Below, one piece after another: positions 16,264-25,132 of a stretch of 64,000 nt of DNA. The DNA is from Xanthobacteraceae bacterium (GTDB lineage Bacteria; Pseudomonadota; Alphaproteobacteria; Rhizobiales; Xanthobacteraceae). The stretch covers positions 62,001 to 126,000 of the forward strand of contig JARBUD010000004.1 in assembly GCA_029239875.1 (NCBI GenBank), given 5' to 3'. The notes below the pieces were generated by a model. It did no database searches. It was given only the letters and a program-made list of their open reading frames with translations, and was not told the origin of the DNA. How positions within the stretch are numbered: the stretch's first letter is position 1; each line of letters starts with the position of its first letter. Position numbers and translations under genes: made by a program.

Positions 16264-18069
16264 ATGACTGTGACACAAGCCGCCGACACCACACCGACCG
16301 CAACGACCTCGCGCCGTCCCCGCCTCTCGCCGCTGATGGCGCTGTGGCCGCACATACGCCGCTATCGCGGCCGCGCCGGCGCGGCGCTCATCGCGCTGGT
16401 CGTCGCCGCCATCGCCACGCTGGTGGTGCCGATCGCCGTGCGGCGGATGATCGATTTCGGTTTCGACGAGAGCCATGCCGGCTTCATCGACCGCTATTTC
16501 GGGGTGATGATCGGCGTGGTGGCGGTGCTCGCCATCGCCTCCGCCGCGCGCTACTACCTCGTCATGACGCTCGGCGAGCGCATCGTGGCGGACCTGCGCT
16601 CGCAGGTCTTCGCCCATGTGCTGACCCTCGACGGCGGCTTCTACGACAGCGCCAAGTCCGGCGAGCTGATCTCGCGCCTCACCGCCGACACCACGCAGAT
16701 CAAGTCCGCGGTCGGCGCCTCCGCCTCGATCGCCCTGCGCAACCTCGTGCTGTTCTTCGGCGCGGCGGTGATGATGGTGATCACCAGCCCCTGGCTGTCG
16801 GCAACGCTGCTCATCGCCATCCCGGTCATCGTCGCCGTGCTGCTCGGCGCCGGGCGCGGCGTGCGCAAACGCTCGCGTAGCGCGCAGGACACGCTGGCCG
16901 AGGCCTCCGCCTATGCCGTAGAGGCGATCGGCGCCGTGCGCTCGCTGCAGGCCAACACCGCCGAAGGCGCGGCCTCGCGGCATTTCGCCGGCGAGGTGGA
17001 ACATTCCTTCAACGCGGCGAGCGACGCGGTGCGGGCGCGCGCCTGGCTCACCGGCTTCGCGATTCTCCTCATCTTCGCCAGCGTCGTCGGCATCCTCTGG
17101 GCCGGCGCCAATGCGGTGCTTGCCGGCACCATGACCGCCGGCACGCTCGGCCAGTTCGTGCTCTACGCCGTGCTGGCGGCGAGCGGGCTCGGCCAGCTCG
17201 GCGAGGTCTGGGGCGAGATATCACAGGCCGCCGGCGCCACCGAGCGCATCGCCGAGCTTCTCGCCGAGCGCCCCAAGGTCGCCCGCCCCGCCGATCCGGC
17301 GCCGCTGCCCGAGCCGCCGCTGGGCTCTGTGGCGTTCGCCGATGTCGCCTTCGCCTATCCGACCCGGCCGGACCTGCCGGCGCTTTCGGGAGTGAGCTTC
17401 GCGGTCAAGCCGGGCGAGCGCGTTGCCGTGGTCGGCCCGTCGGGCGCCGGCAAGAGCACGCTGTTCCAGCTGCTGCTGCGCTTCTACGATCCGCTCGCGG
17501 GCCGGGTGGAGATCGACGGCGTCGACATCGCCAAGGCCGATCCGGAGGCGGTGCGCGCGCGCATCGCGCTGGTGCCGCAGGATGTCGCCATCTTCGCCAC
17601 CTCGATCCGCGAGAACATCCGCCTCGGCCGGCCCGACGCCACCGACGAAGAGGTTGAGGAAGCCGGCCGCCTCGCTTTGGCCGACGAGTTCGTCGCCCGC
17701 CTGCCGGAAGGCTGGGACACGCCGGTCGGCGAGCGCGGCGTGACGCTCTCCGGCGGCCAGCGCCAGCGCCTCGCCATCGCCCGCGCGATCCTGCGGCGAG
17801 CACCGATCCTGCTGCTTGATGAGGCCACCTCGGCGCTCGACGCCGAGAGCGAGACGCTGGTGCAGCGGGCGCTCGACCGCTCCATGCAGGGCCGCACCAC
17901 GCTGGTCATCGCCCACCGCCTCGCCACCGTGCTCTCCGCCGACCGCATCCTGGTGATGGAGCAGGGCCGCGTGGTGGAGGAAGGCACGCACACCAGCCTC
18001 GTCGCCCAGGGCGGCCTCTATGCCCGCCTCGCGGCGCTGCAGTTCGGCGAGGCCAGCGCCGGGAAGTGA
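16264..18069 (+). CDS. ABC exporter half-transporter (MsbA-related)
   Basis: 601-aa fused membrane-ATPase half-transporter that should homodimerise. Residues about 1-330 hold six membrane helices (first RAGAALIALVVAAIATLVVPIAVRR); residues about 350-595 are the nucleotide-binding domain with Walker A VVGPSGAGKST, Q-loop LVPQDVAIF, signature LSGGQRQRLAIARAI, Walker B PILLLDEATSALD and the H-loop LVIAHRLATV. It matches the ABCB-type 'MsbA-related' group of alphaproteobacteria (TIGR02204). Candidate cargo is lipid or hydrophobic compounds, but this cannot be read. Single gene, divergent from rpmE. Confidence 0.93.
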   Translation: MTVTQAADTTPTATTSRRPRLSPLMALWPHIRRYRGRAGAALIALVVAAIATLVVPIAVRRMIDFGFDESHAGFIDRYFGVMIGVVAVLAIASAARYYLVMTLGERIVADLRSQVFAHVLTLDGGFYDSAKSGELISRLTADTTQIKSAVGASASIALRNLVLFFGAAVMMVITSPWLSATLLIAIPVIVAVLLGAGRGVRKRSRSAQDTLAEASAYAVEAIGAVRSLQANTAEGAASRHFAGEVEHSFNAASDAVRARAWLTGFAILLIFASVVGILWAGANAVLAGTMTAGTLGQFVLYAVLAASGLGQLGEVWGEISQAAGATERIAELLAERPKVARPADPAPLPEPPLGSVAFADVAFAYPTRPDLPALSGVSFAVKPGERVAVVGPSGAGKSTLFQLLLRFYDPLAGRVEIDGVDIAKADPEAVRARIALVPQDVAIFATSIRENIRLGRPDATDEEVEEAGRLALADEFVARLPEGWDTPVGERGVTLSGGQRQRLAIARAILRRAPILLLDEATSALDAESETLVQRALDRSMQGRTTLVIAHRLATVLSADRILVMEQGRVVEEGTHTSLVAQGGLYARLAALQFGEASAGK

Positions 18070-18082
18070 GTTTAAGAAAGAG

Positions 18083-18158
18083 CCCTCATCCGCGGGCTTG
18101 ACCCGCGGATCCAGGGACGGAAGGTCCGGGTGCACGGGTCAAGCCCGGGCATAAGGGC
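18083..18158. repeat. Family-C palindromic repeat pair
   Basis: Two short palindromes in tandem: CCGCGGGCTTGACCCGCGG and, after a spacer, CGGGTCAAGCCCG, flanked by CCTCAT and ATAAGGG. The core GGGCTTGACCC recurs at 22689, 37738, 37783 and 37939. It lies between the converging ABC exporter and GNAT genes and may double as a terminator. Confidence 0.75.
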
Positions 18159-18204
18159 CATTGGAAGTCCTGTCGGCGATCTCGAAGCTGAACCGCTTGC
18201 AGCC

Positions 18205-18684
18205 TCAGCCTGCCGGCCGCTCCATCCGCAGCGTCGGCCGGCCGGAGGTCGGGTTGACGCCGCGCCCCACCACCGCGAAGCCGGCCTTCTCGTAGAAGCG
18301 AACGGCGCGCGGATTCTCCTCGTTCACGTCGAGCGACAGCGGCTTCTTCGAGCGTGCCGCCGCGGCCTCCACGAGCAGGCCGGCGATACCCGTGCCCCAA
18401 TGGTCGGGATGCACCACCAACTGGTCGACATAGCCGGTGGAGGGCTGCACGGTGACGAAGCCGAGCAGCCGGCCGCACGGATGCTCTCCCGCGCCCGCCA
18501 CCGCCAGTTCGATCACCGCGCCGTCGTCGAGCAGCGTGCCGATGCGGTGGATCAGCCAGCCGCGCCGGGCGGCGAAGTCGATCTCCGGGATCGCCTCCAG
18601 CCAGGCTTCCACCCACAGCGCCGCCATGGCCGGCATGCGGCCCCAGTCGAAGGGCGCGAGCGCGGCGGAAAGGCGTTGCGTCAT
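18205..18684 (-). CDS. GNAT family N-acetyltransferase
   Basis: 159-aa cytosolic acetyl-CoA-dependent N-acetyltransferase. The fold's core is visible: VTVQPSTGYVDQLVVHPDHWGTGIAGLLVEAAAARS (about residues 77-112) includes the acetyl-CoA-binding R/Q-x-x-G-x-G/A loop, here HWGTGIA, and is followed by LSLDVNEENPRAVRFYEKAGF, the standard beta-bulge and C-terminal helix of GNATs. Substrate unknown. The start lies 10 bp after the stop of the OmpA/MotB-like gene on the same strand, so it may be cotranscribed with the MotA/MotB-like pair. Confidence 0.9.
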   Translation of the reverse strand: MTQRLSAALAPFDWGRMPAMAALWVEAWLEAIPEIDFAARRGWLIHRIGTLLDDGAVIELAVAGAGEHPCGRLLGFVTVQPSTGYVDQLVVHPDHWGTGIAGLLVEAAAARSKKPLSLDVNEENPRAVRFYEKAGFAVVGRGVNPTSGRPTLRMERPAG

Positions 18685-18694
18685 CGCCGTCGCA

Positions 18695-19729
18695 TCATCT
18701 CTCGGTGAGCTTCAGCTCGATGCGCCGGTTGCGGGCGCGCGCGTCGTCGGTGTCGGCGCCGTCGATCGGCTGGTACTCGCCGAAGCCGGCGGCGACCAGA
18801 TGCTGCGGCGACACCCCCTTGCCGGCGAGGTACTGCACTACGGCGATGGCACGCGCCGCCGAGAGCTGCCAGTTGGAGGGAAAGAGCGGGGTGGCGATCG
18901 GCCGGTTGTCGGTATGGCCGTCGACACGCAGCACCCAGGAGATATCGGACGGTATCTCCTTCTCGAGCGCCACCAGCGCCTCCGCCAGCTTGTCCAGCGC
19001 CGGCATGGCATCGGAGCGCAGATCCGCCGAGGCGCGGTCGAAGAAGATCTCCGACTGGAACACGAAGCGGTCGCCGACGATGCGCACGTCCGGCCGGTCG
19101 CCGAGGATGGCGCGCAGCCGGCCGAAGAATTCCGAGCGGTAGCGCGTCAGCTCCTGCACCCGCTGGGCCAGCGCCACGTTGAGCCGCCGGCCGAGGTCGG
19201 CGAGGCGCGCCTGGCTCTCTTTGTCCTTCTGCTCGGAAATGTCGAGCGCCTGTTCCAGCGCCGCGATCTGCCGGCGCAGCGCCGCGATCTGCTGGTTGAG
19301 GATGGCGATCTGCGCGGCGGCCTGGGAGGCGGCGTCCTTCTCCTGGCCGAGCTCGCGGGCGAGATCGGCGCTGCGCGCCTGCGCGGCGGCGATCTCCTCC
19401 GGCGAGGCGACGGCGGTCGCCGCCTGCTGCAGCGCGTCGCGCTCCTGCTCCAGGCGCAGCAGGCTGGCGCGCAGCGCGCCCATCTGGCTCTCGGATTCGG
19501 AATCGTTGGCACGTTCGAGGGCTAGGAGATCGGTGAGCTGCCGGATCTGCGCCTGCAGCCGCGCCATGGCGTCGTCCTTGGAGCCGATCTCCTGCGTCAG
19601 CACGAATTGCGCGAGCACGAACACCGACAAAAGGAAGACGAAGACCAGCAGCAGCGTCGACAGGGCGTCGACGAAGCCGGGCCAATAATCGATCTGGCGT
19701 TCGCCGCGGCGGGCGCGTCCCAGTGCCAT
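18695..19729 (-). CDS. MotB/OmpA-like peptidoglycan-binding protein
   Basis: 344 aa. I start at the ATG at 19729, whose A is shared with the stop of the upstream gene (TGATG); the longer GTG start is one codon earlier. One membrane anchor near the N-terminus (about residues 18-45, IDYWPGFVDALSTLLLVFVFLLSVFVLAQF) with an Asp in the position of the MotB/TolR proton-binding residue, a long coiled coil (about 55-190, rich in Leu, Gln, Ala), and an OmpA/MotB domain with LRVDGHTDNRPI and SNWQLSAARAIAVVQYL. Together with its partner this looks like a stator-type proton-driven unit that grips peptidoglycan, though no flagellar gene is near. Confidence 0.85.
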   Translation of the reverse strand: MALGRARRGERQIDYWPGFVDALSTLLLVFVFLLSVFVLAQFVLTQEIGSKDDAMARLQAQIRQLTDLLALERANDSESESQMGALRASLLRLEQERDALQQAATAVASPEEIAAAQARSADLARELGQEKDAASQAAAQIAILNQQIAALRRQIAALEQALDISEQKDKESQARLADLGRRLNVALAQRVQELTRYRSEFFGRLRAILGDRPDVRIVGDRFVFQSEIFFDRASADLRSDAMPALDKLAEALVALEKEIPSDISWVLRVDGHTDNRPIATPLFPSNWQLSAARAIAVVQYLAGKGVSPQHLVAAGFGEYQPIDGADTDDARARNRRIELKLTER

Positions 19730-20793
19730 CACGCACGCTCGCGGTCGGACTGGCCCTCGGCGATGCGCTCGAGCAGGCGCTTGATGTCGCGCTGCTGCTC
19801 GGCCTGCGCCTCGACCCAGTCACGCACCATCTGCTGCTCGCTACGCATGTGCTGGACGAGGCCCTGCAGGCTCTCGGCGAGATGCGCCATGGCGGTGGTG
19901 ACGCGCTGCGAGCCGGCCTCGGTCATGGTGCGGTCGAGCTTGGCGATGGCCTGGGTCAGCTCGCCAAGGTCGGGACCGCCGCTCGACGGCGGCGGCAGGG
20001 CGGCGACCGCGCCGACGGGGGCGGTCGTGGGGCCGGAAGCCGCCGTGCGCGGCGTGCGCGCCCGCGCGGCCTCGATGCCGAGGTCCTCCACCGTGGTCGA
20101 CAGCCAGTCCTCGAGGTCGATGTAGAAGCGGTTCTGCGCCTGCCCGGCCTGCAAATCGAGAAAACCGAGCACCAGCGAGCCGGCGAGGCCGAACAGCGAG
20201 GACGAGAAGGCGATGCCCATGCCGCCGAGCGGCGCGGCGAGGCCGGTCTTCATGGCGTCGAGCACGGAGGCGGATTCCGGTCCGACATTGAGCGAGCCGA
20301 TGACCCGGCCGATCGACGACACCGTGTCGAGCAGGCCCCAGAAGGTGCCGAGCAGGCCGAGGAAGATGAGCAGGCCGGTCAGGTAGCGCAGCAGGTCGCG
20401 CGCCTCGTCGAGGCGGGTGCCGATCGAGTCGAGGATGCCGCGCATCGTCGCCTGCGAGATCGTCATCCGGCCGACGCGATCGCCGAGCAGCGCCGCCATG
20501 GGCGCCAGCAGCACCGGCGCGCGCGGCACCTCCAGCCCGGGATCGGCGACGCGGAAGCTGTTCACCCATGCGACTTCCGGCAGCAGCCGCACCACCTGCC
20601 GGAAGGCGAAAATGGTGCCGACGAACAGCACGCCGAAGATGACGCCGTTGAGGCCGGGATTGTTCAGGAAGGCGCGCCAGATCTGCTCATGCAGGACCGA
20701 GGCGAGCGCCACGCAGAGCAGCACGAAGATCACCATCCGCACCAGGAAGATGCGGGGAGATGAGAGCTTGTGAAACGATTCCGACCCGTCCAT
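19729..20793 (-). CDS. MotA/TolQ/ExbB-like membrane protein
   Basis: 354 aa, inner membrane. Helices at about residues 14-35 (IFLVRMVIFVLLCVALASVL), 48-68 (NGVIFGVLFVGTIFAFRQVV), 140-160 (GLLIFLGLLGTFWGLLDTV) and 183-212 (MGIAFSSSLFGLAGSLVLGFLDL); the last two resemble the proton-path helices of MotA/ExbB. The C-terminal third is cytoplasmic with a Pro-rich linker and a coiled coil. The stop overlaps the start of the MotB/OmpA-like gene by one base, so the two are translationally coupled partners. Often annotated as a flagellar motor protein; nothing here supports a flagellar role. Confidence 0.82.
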   Translation of the reverse strand: MDGSESFHKLSSPRIFLVRMVIFVLLCVALASVLHEQIWRAFLNNPGLNGVIFGVLFVGTIFAFRQVVRLLPEVAWVNSFRVADPGLEVPRAPVLLAPMAALLGDRVGRMTISQATMRGILDSIGTRLDEARDLLRYLTGLLIFLGLLGTFWGLLDTVSSIGRVIGSLNVGPESASVLDAMKTGLAAPLGGMGIAFSSSLFGLAGSLVLGFLDLQAGQAQNRFYIDLEDWLSTTVEDLGIEAARARTPRTAASGPTTAPVGAVAALPPPSSGGPDLGELTQAIAKLDRTMTEAGSQRVTTAMAHLAESLQGLVQHMRSEQQMVRDWVEAQAEQQRDIKRLLERIAEGQSDRERA

Positions 20794-20911
20794 GCCCGTG
20801 GCTGTCCCCCTGCGACGGCGGCCTCGCCCGAGACGACCACCCGTCGGGCCGGACTATGCCACACCCCGGCGGAAATGGAACGCGCGACGCTCCGGCTTTC
20901 GCCGGCCCTAC

Positions 20912-21712
20912 CTAAGCACCGCTGCGGGCTTTGCGCACCAGCGACAGCAGGTCGCGGCGCACGATCTCGTTGCCGACGATGATGTCGCCCTTGGCCAGCA
21001 TCTTGTCGGCGTCGTCGAGGTCGCTGACATAGCCGCCGGCCTCGCGCACCAGCACGATGCCCGCCGCCATGTCCCAGGGGCTCAGGCCCCGCTCCCAGAA
21101 GGCGTCGAAGCGGCCCGCCGCCACCCAGGCGAGGTCGAGCGCCGCCGAGCCGGTGCGGCGCACGCCCGCCACCTTCGGCCCGATGGCGGCGTATTCGCGC
21201 GAGAATTGCGCGAAATCACCGCGTCCCATATGCGGGATGCCGCAGCACACCACGCTGTCGGCGAGGTTGCGGCGCGCCGCGACGCGGATGCGCCGGTCGT
21301 TCATGAAGGCGCCGGCGCCCTTCTCGGCAATGAACAGCTCGTCGGTGACCGGATTGAAGATCACGCCCGCGATCGGAACGCCGTCGCGCGCCAGCGCCAG
21401 CGAGATGCAGAACAGCGGGATGCCGTGCAGGAAGTTGGTGGTGCCGTCGAGCGGGTCGATGATCCAGCGATGGCTCTCGTCGGTGCCGTCGACCTCGCCG
21501 CTCTCCTCCATGAGGAAGCCGAAGTTCGGCCGCGCCTTGGTGAGCTCGTCCTGCAGGATGCGCTCGGCCTTGCGGTCGGCGGCGGAGACGAAGTCGGCCG
21601 GCCCCTTGAGCGAGACCTGCAGGTTCTCCACCTCGCCGAAATCGCGGATCAGGGAACGGCCGGCCTTGCGGACGGCCTGGACCATCACGGTCATCAGGGC
21701 GGTGCGGATCAT
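20912..21712 (-). CDS. Inositol monophosphatase family protein
   Basis: 266-aa Mg-dependent, Li-sensitive-type phosphatase (SuhB-like). All metal-binding motifs are present: GFLMEESGEVDG (Glu pair), the signature WIIDPLDGTTNFLHGIPLF (about residues 86-104) and GLSPWDMAAGIVLVREAGG (Asp in WDMAAG). Possible substrates are inositol-1-phosphate, NADP or fructose-1,6-bisphosphate; sequence alone does not decide. Separated from zapA by about 108 bp and from the MotA-like gene by 118 bp on the same strand. Confidence 0.92.
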   Translation of the reverse strand: MIRTALMTVMVQAVRKAGRSLIRDFGEVENLQVSLKGPADFVSAADRKAERILQDELTKARPNFGFLMEESGEVDGTDESHRWIIDPLDGTTNFLHGIPLFCISLALARDGVPIAGVIFNPVTDELFIAEKGAGAFMNDRRIRVAARRNLADSVVCCGIPHMGRGDFAQFSREYAAIGPKVAGVRRTGSAALDLAWVAAGRFDAFWERGLSPWDMAAGIVLVREAGGYVSDLDDADKMLAKGDIIVGNEIVRRDLLSLVRKARSGA

Positions 21713-21820
21713 GGCTTCTTCCAGATGCGGGCGGGCAGGAAACGGAGTGCTCCTCTGCGCTCCCGGGCTGGCGGCGTCAAGCCCGCGGCCCCGCGGCCGC
21801 TCGCTGCAGGGCGCGGGCTT

Positions 21821-22204
21821 TCAGCCCATCCCCACGCCGCCGGAAGGGCTCGGGCCGAGCTCGCGGGCGAGCTTCTCCAGCCGCTCGGCGGCGGCGACCA
21901 CGGTGCCGGCGAGCTGGCTCTCCGTCTCGCCGAGCTTCTGCACCGCCGCGCTGCGGGCGGCGCGCTCGGACCCCGCCTCCTGCTCCAGCGCCCGGATGCG
22001 CCGGCGCGCCTCGCTGAGCTCGTCGGCGATGGTGATGGCCGCCATGATGGAGAGCCGCTGGTCGCCGATCTCGCCGAAGGCGGCACGGAGCTGGTCGATC
22101 CGCGCATCCACCTCCTCGCCGAGGCCGGCGAGATGCTCCTCCTGGCCGTCGTCGCAGGCCATGCGGTAGGCGCGCCCGCCGATGCTGATGGTCACATAGG
22201 CCAT
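21821..22204 (-). CDS. zapA: Cell division protein ZapA
   Basis: 127-aa FtsZ-ring-associated protein that bundles FtsZ filaments. It begins MAYVTISIGGRAYRMACDDGQEEHLAGLGEEVDARI, the conserved beta-hairpin and first helix of ZapA, followed by RLSIMAAITIADELSEARRRIRALEQ, the dimerisation helix, and a longer helical tail than in E. coli. The upstream DUF4164 gene is 22 bp away on the same strand, an arrangement common in Rhizobiales and the reason to see DUF4164 as a division-related partner. Confidence 0.9.
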   Translation of the reverse strand: MAYVTISIGGRAYRMACDDGQEEHLAGLGEEVDARIDQLRAAFGEIGDQRLSIMAAITIADELSEARRRIRALEQEAGSERAARSAAVQKLGETESQLAGTVVAAAERLEKLARELGPSPSGGVGMG

Positions 22205-22225
22205 GCGCCCCTCCCGGCCGCGTGA

Positions 22226-22522
22226 TCAGCGCTCATGCGCGGCGAGCACCGCGCGGATGGTTTCCATGGCGCTGCCGAGCCGGCGCGCGACTTCCTCATT
22301 GGCGCTCTCCAGCCGGCCGGCGCGCGCCTCGGCATCGTCGAGCGCGTCGGCGAGGCGCGAGCGGTCGGCGCCGAGCACGTGCAGTTGCTGCGCGAGCGCG
22401 GCCTCCTGCCGCTCGACCTCGAGCCGGCGCTCGATCGCCGCTTCCAGCGCGTCGATGGCGCCGTTGAAGCGCCGGAGCGCGGATTCCAGGGCCGTCGGTT
22501 CGCCCCCTGCCGGCGCGCTCAT
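22226..22522 (-). CDS. DUF4164 family coiled-coil protein
   Basis: 98-aa protein from the ATG at 22522; the frame upstream to 22690 is not family sequence. After MSAPAGGEPTALESALRRFNGAIDALEAAIERR comes a continuous heptad-patterned helix to the end (VERQEAALAQQLHVLGADRSRLADALDDAEARAG and onward), so the whole protein is predicted coiled coil. It lies 21 bp upstream of zapA on the same strand. The position and shape recall the ZapA-ZapB pairing, but a ZapB-like role is inference. Confidence 0.82.
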   Translation of the reverse strand: MSAPAGGEPTALESALRRFNGAIDALEAAIERRLEVERQEAALAQQLHVLGADRSRLADALDDAEARAGRLESANEEVARRLGSAMETIRAVLAAHER

Positions 22523-22688
22523 GGTCTCTCCGCTCCACCCCGGATCGCTAAGGCACGATCCCGCCAGATGATTCTGGACAAGTGATTCCGGCGATATTGA
22601 GCCTGCGGCGGAACGGAGCGTCAACCAAGGCGCCGTTCGTGCTCTCCTCGGAGTCCGGCTTGCATTGCCGTTTGCCTCGGCGACAACC

Positions 22689-22734
22689 ACCCTCTCGCCC
22701 TCATGGCCGGGCGTGACCCGGCCACCCAGTGACT
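22689..22734. repeat. Family-C palindromic repeat upstream of tkt
   Basis: Contains CTCATGGCCGGGCGTGACCCGGCCACCCAGTGACT as a region, with GGCCGGG and CCCGGCC arms. The same sequence in inverse orientation is at 37783-37829. It sits in the 446-bp non-coding spacer between DUF4164 and tkt, about 90 bp upstream of the tkt promoter; the rest of that spacer holds only the promoter and leader. Confidence 0.75.
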
Positions 22735-22819
22735 CAGCGGATGACGGAAGAGACGGGAAGGATGGCAGCCATCAAGGTCATCTTCGACGCCGCCGCCCTA
22801 TCTCCGCCCAACGGCGCCT

Positions 22820-22847
22820 TTGACAGGGCGGCGGGTGGTGCTATCAC
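22820..22847 (+). promoter_or_regulatory. Sigma70-type promoter of tkt
   Basis: Perfect -35 TTGACA at 22820-22825 and -10 TATCAC at 22842-22847, spacer 16 bp. The predicted transcript has a leader of roughly 115 nt before the tkt start at 22969. An open frame runs through the leader but is not transketolase sequence. Confidence 0.55.
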
Positions 22848-22968
22848 TCGCGCGCCCCTTTTCCCACATGCCGAGAGGGCCTGCTCGGACGGCCAGCTCG
22901 GGAGCATCGCGGCCCGCGAAGACGCCGCCTCAACCGTCAACCCGTTCCCCTCGGAGACAGCCGTCCTC

Positions 22969-24960
22969 ATGTCGAACCGCGAGAAGCACGATCGCATGGC
23001 CAACGCCATCCGGGCCCTGGCCATGGATGCCGTCGAAGCCGCCAATTCCGGCCATCCCGGCATGCCCATGGGCATGGCCGACGTGGCGACGGTCCTTTTC
23101 GGCAAGGTGCTGAAATTCGACCCGACCGACCCGCAATGGCCGGATCGCGACCGCTTCATCCTCTCGGCCGGCCACGGCTCGATGCTGATCTACTCGCTGC
23201 TCTACCTCACCGGCTATGAGGGTATGACGCTCGACGACATCAAGCATTTCCGCCAGCTCGGCTCGCGCACGCCGGGCCATCCGGAATACGGCCACACGGT
23301 CGGCATCGAGACCACCACCGGCCCGCTCGGCCAGGGTCTCGCCAACTCCGTCGGCTTCGCCCTCGCCGAGCGCATGCTGAACGCGCAGTTCGGCGACGAC
23401 CTCGTCGACCACCACACCTATGTGATCGCCGGCGACGGCTGCCTGATGGAAGGCATCTCGGAAGAGGCGATCGAGCTCGCCGGCCGGCAGAAGCTCAGCA
23501 AGCTGATCGTGCTGTGGGACGACAACCACATCACCATCGACGGCTCGACCGCTCTCTCGGTCGCTACCGACCAGCTCGCCCGCTTCGAGGCCTCCGGCTG
23601 GGAGGCGACCCGCATCGACGGGCACGATCCCGACGCCATCCTCGCCGCCATCGAGCACGCCAAGACCACCGACAAGCCCTCGCTGATCGCCTGCCGCACC
23701 ACCATCGGCTACGGCGCCCCCAACAAGGGCGGCACCAACGCCGTGCACGGCGCCCCGCTCGGCGCGGCCGAGATCGCCGCGGCCCGCGCCTTCCTCAACT
23801 GGGAATACGGTCCGTTCGAGATCCCGAGCGACGTGCTCGACGCCTGGCGCCTCGCCGGCCTGCGCTCGCGCCAGGCGCACAAGAGCTGGTCGCAGCGGCT
23901 GAAGGACACCGAGGTCGGCCAGCGCGCCGAGTTCGAGCGCCGCATCCGTGGCGAGTTGCCCTCGAAGTTCGGCGAGACGGTGAACGGCGTGATCGCCAAG
24001 GCGCGCGCCGATGGCGGCGCGGTGGCTACCCGCAAGTCGTCCGAGATCACGCTGGAAGCGCTCACCGCGGCGCTGCCGGAGATGGTGGGCGGCTCGGCCG
24101 ACCTCACCCACTCCAACAACACCAAGACCAAGGCGACATCGGTCTATGTCGAGCCGCCGAAATATGAAGGCCGCTACATCAACTATGGCATCCGCGAGCA
24201 CGGCATGGCCGCGGCGATGAACGGCATCGCCCTGCATGGCGGCTTCATCCCCTATGGCGGCACCTTCCTGGTATTCTCCGACTATGCCCGCGGCTCCATC
24301 CGCCTCGCGGCGCTGATGGGCGTGCGCGTGGTCTACGTCTTCACCCACGATTCGATCGGCGTGGGCGAGGACGGGCCGACCCACCAGCCGGTGGAGCACC
24401 TCGCCGCGCTGCGCGCCATCCCGAACCTCACCGTGTTCCGCCCCTGCGACACGGTGGAGACGGCGGAAGCCTGGAAGCTGGCGCTGGAGCACAAGACCGG
24501 CCCGAGCGTGCTGGCGCTCACCCGTCAGAACCTGCCGCTGTTGCGCACCGATTCCAGCGACCGCTGCCTCACGGCGCGCGGCGCCTATGAGCTCGCGCCG
24601 GCCTCGGACGAGGCGCAGGTCTCGCTCTTCGCCTCCGGCTCGGAGGTCTCGCTCGCCATGAAGGCGCGCGAGAGCCTGGAAGCGCAGGGCATTGCCACCC
24701 GCGTCGTCTCGGTGCCGTGCTTCGAGCTGTTCCTCAACCAGCCCGAGGAGACCCGCAAGCAGGTGATCGGTAAGGCCCCGGTGAAGATCGCCATCGAGGC
24801 GGCGATCCGTCAGGGCTGGTCCGACATCGTCGGCTCCGATGCCGCCTTCGTCGGCATGACCGGCTTCGGCGCCTCCGGCCCGGCGCCGGAAGTCTTCGCC
24901 CATTTCGGCATCACCCCGGAGGGAGTGGTGGCGACGGCTCTGAGCCGCCTGAAGCGCTGA
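22969..24960 (+). CDS. tkt: Transketolase
   Basis: Thiamine-diphosphate enzyme that transfers two-carbon units in the non-oxidative pentose phosphate pathway (and Calvin cycle, if present). 663 aa from the ATG at 22969, with GGAG upstream; begins [38 protein letters not shown] (region). The ThDP motif is [38 protein letters not shown] (region, with GDG and the closing N), and the transketolase signature [19 protein letters not shown] lies at about residues 407-425, followed by [19 protein letters not shown]. First gene of the tkt-gap-pgk-fba run. Whether it serves CO2 fixation cannot be told: no rubisco or phosphoribulokinase is in the window. Confidence 0.97.
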   Translation: MSNREKHDRMANAIRALAMDAVEAANSGHPGMPMGMADVATVLFGKVLKFDPTDPQWPDRDRFILSAGHGSMLIYSLLYLTGYEGMTLDDIKHFRQLGSRTPGHPEYGHTVGIETTTGPLGQGLANSVGFALAERMLNAQFGDDLVDHHTYVIAGDGCLMEGISEEAIELAGRQKLSKLIVLWDDNHITIDGSTALSVATDQLARFEASGWEATRIDGHDPDAILAAIEHAKTTDKPSLIACRTTIGYGAPNKGGTNAVHGAPLGAAEIAAARAFLNWEYGPFEIPSDVLDAWRLAGLRSRQAHKSWSQRLKDTEVGQRAEFERRIRGELPSKFGETVNGVIAKARADGGAVATRKSSEITLEALTAALPEMVGGSADLTHSNNTKTKATSVYVEPPKYEGRYINYGIREHGMAAAMNGIALHGGFIPYGGTFLVFSDYARGSIRLAALMGVRVVYVFTHDSIGVGEDGPTHQPVEHLAALRAIPNLTVFRPCDTVETAEAWKLALEHKTGPSVLALTRQNLPLLRTDSSDRCLTARGAYELAPASDEAQVSLFASGSEVSLAMKARESLEAQGIATRVVSVPCFELFLNQPEETRKQVIGKAPVKIAIEAAIRQGWSDIVGSDAAFVGMTGFGASGPAPEVFAHFGITPEGVVATALSRLKR

Positions 24961-24988
24961 GCGCGGAAACTTCCGTTCTCAGCCATGC

Positions 24989-25015
24989 AGCTGGCGCATG
25001 CATCATGCGCCAGCT
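24989..25015. repeat. Perfect 12-bp-stem hairpin between tkt and gap
   Basis: AGCTGGCGCATG and CATGCGCCAGCT flank a 3-nt CAT. There is no T-run after it, so it is not a standard intrinsic terminator; it may protect a transcript end, mark a processing site or be a protein-binding site. 29 bp after tkt, 117 bp before gap. Confidence 0.8.
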
Positions 25016-25132
25016 CTGCCCCCAGGGTAACAGCGGCAAAAGAGCGACTGGTCTCCTAACGTCCACCGCGCTATGAGGCCAATCGCGCGGATGTGAAGAG
25101 AACGCTCGTACAGTCACCTGGGGATAGAGAAC

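Noticed and set aside
22930-24903. 657-codon minus-strand frame opposite tkt
   Set aside because: It is the shadow of transketolase, whose motifs are unmistakable on the plus strand.
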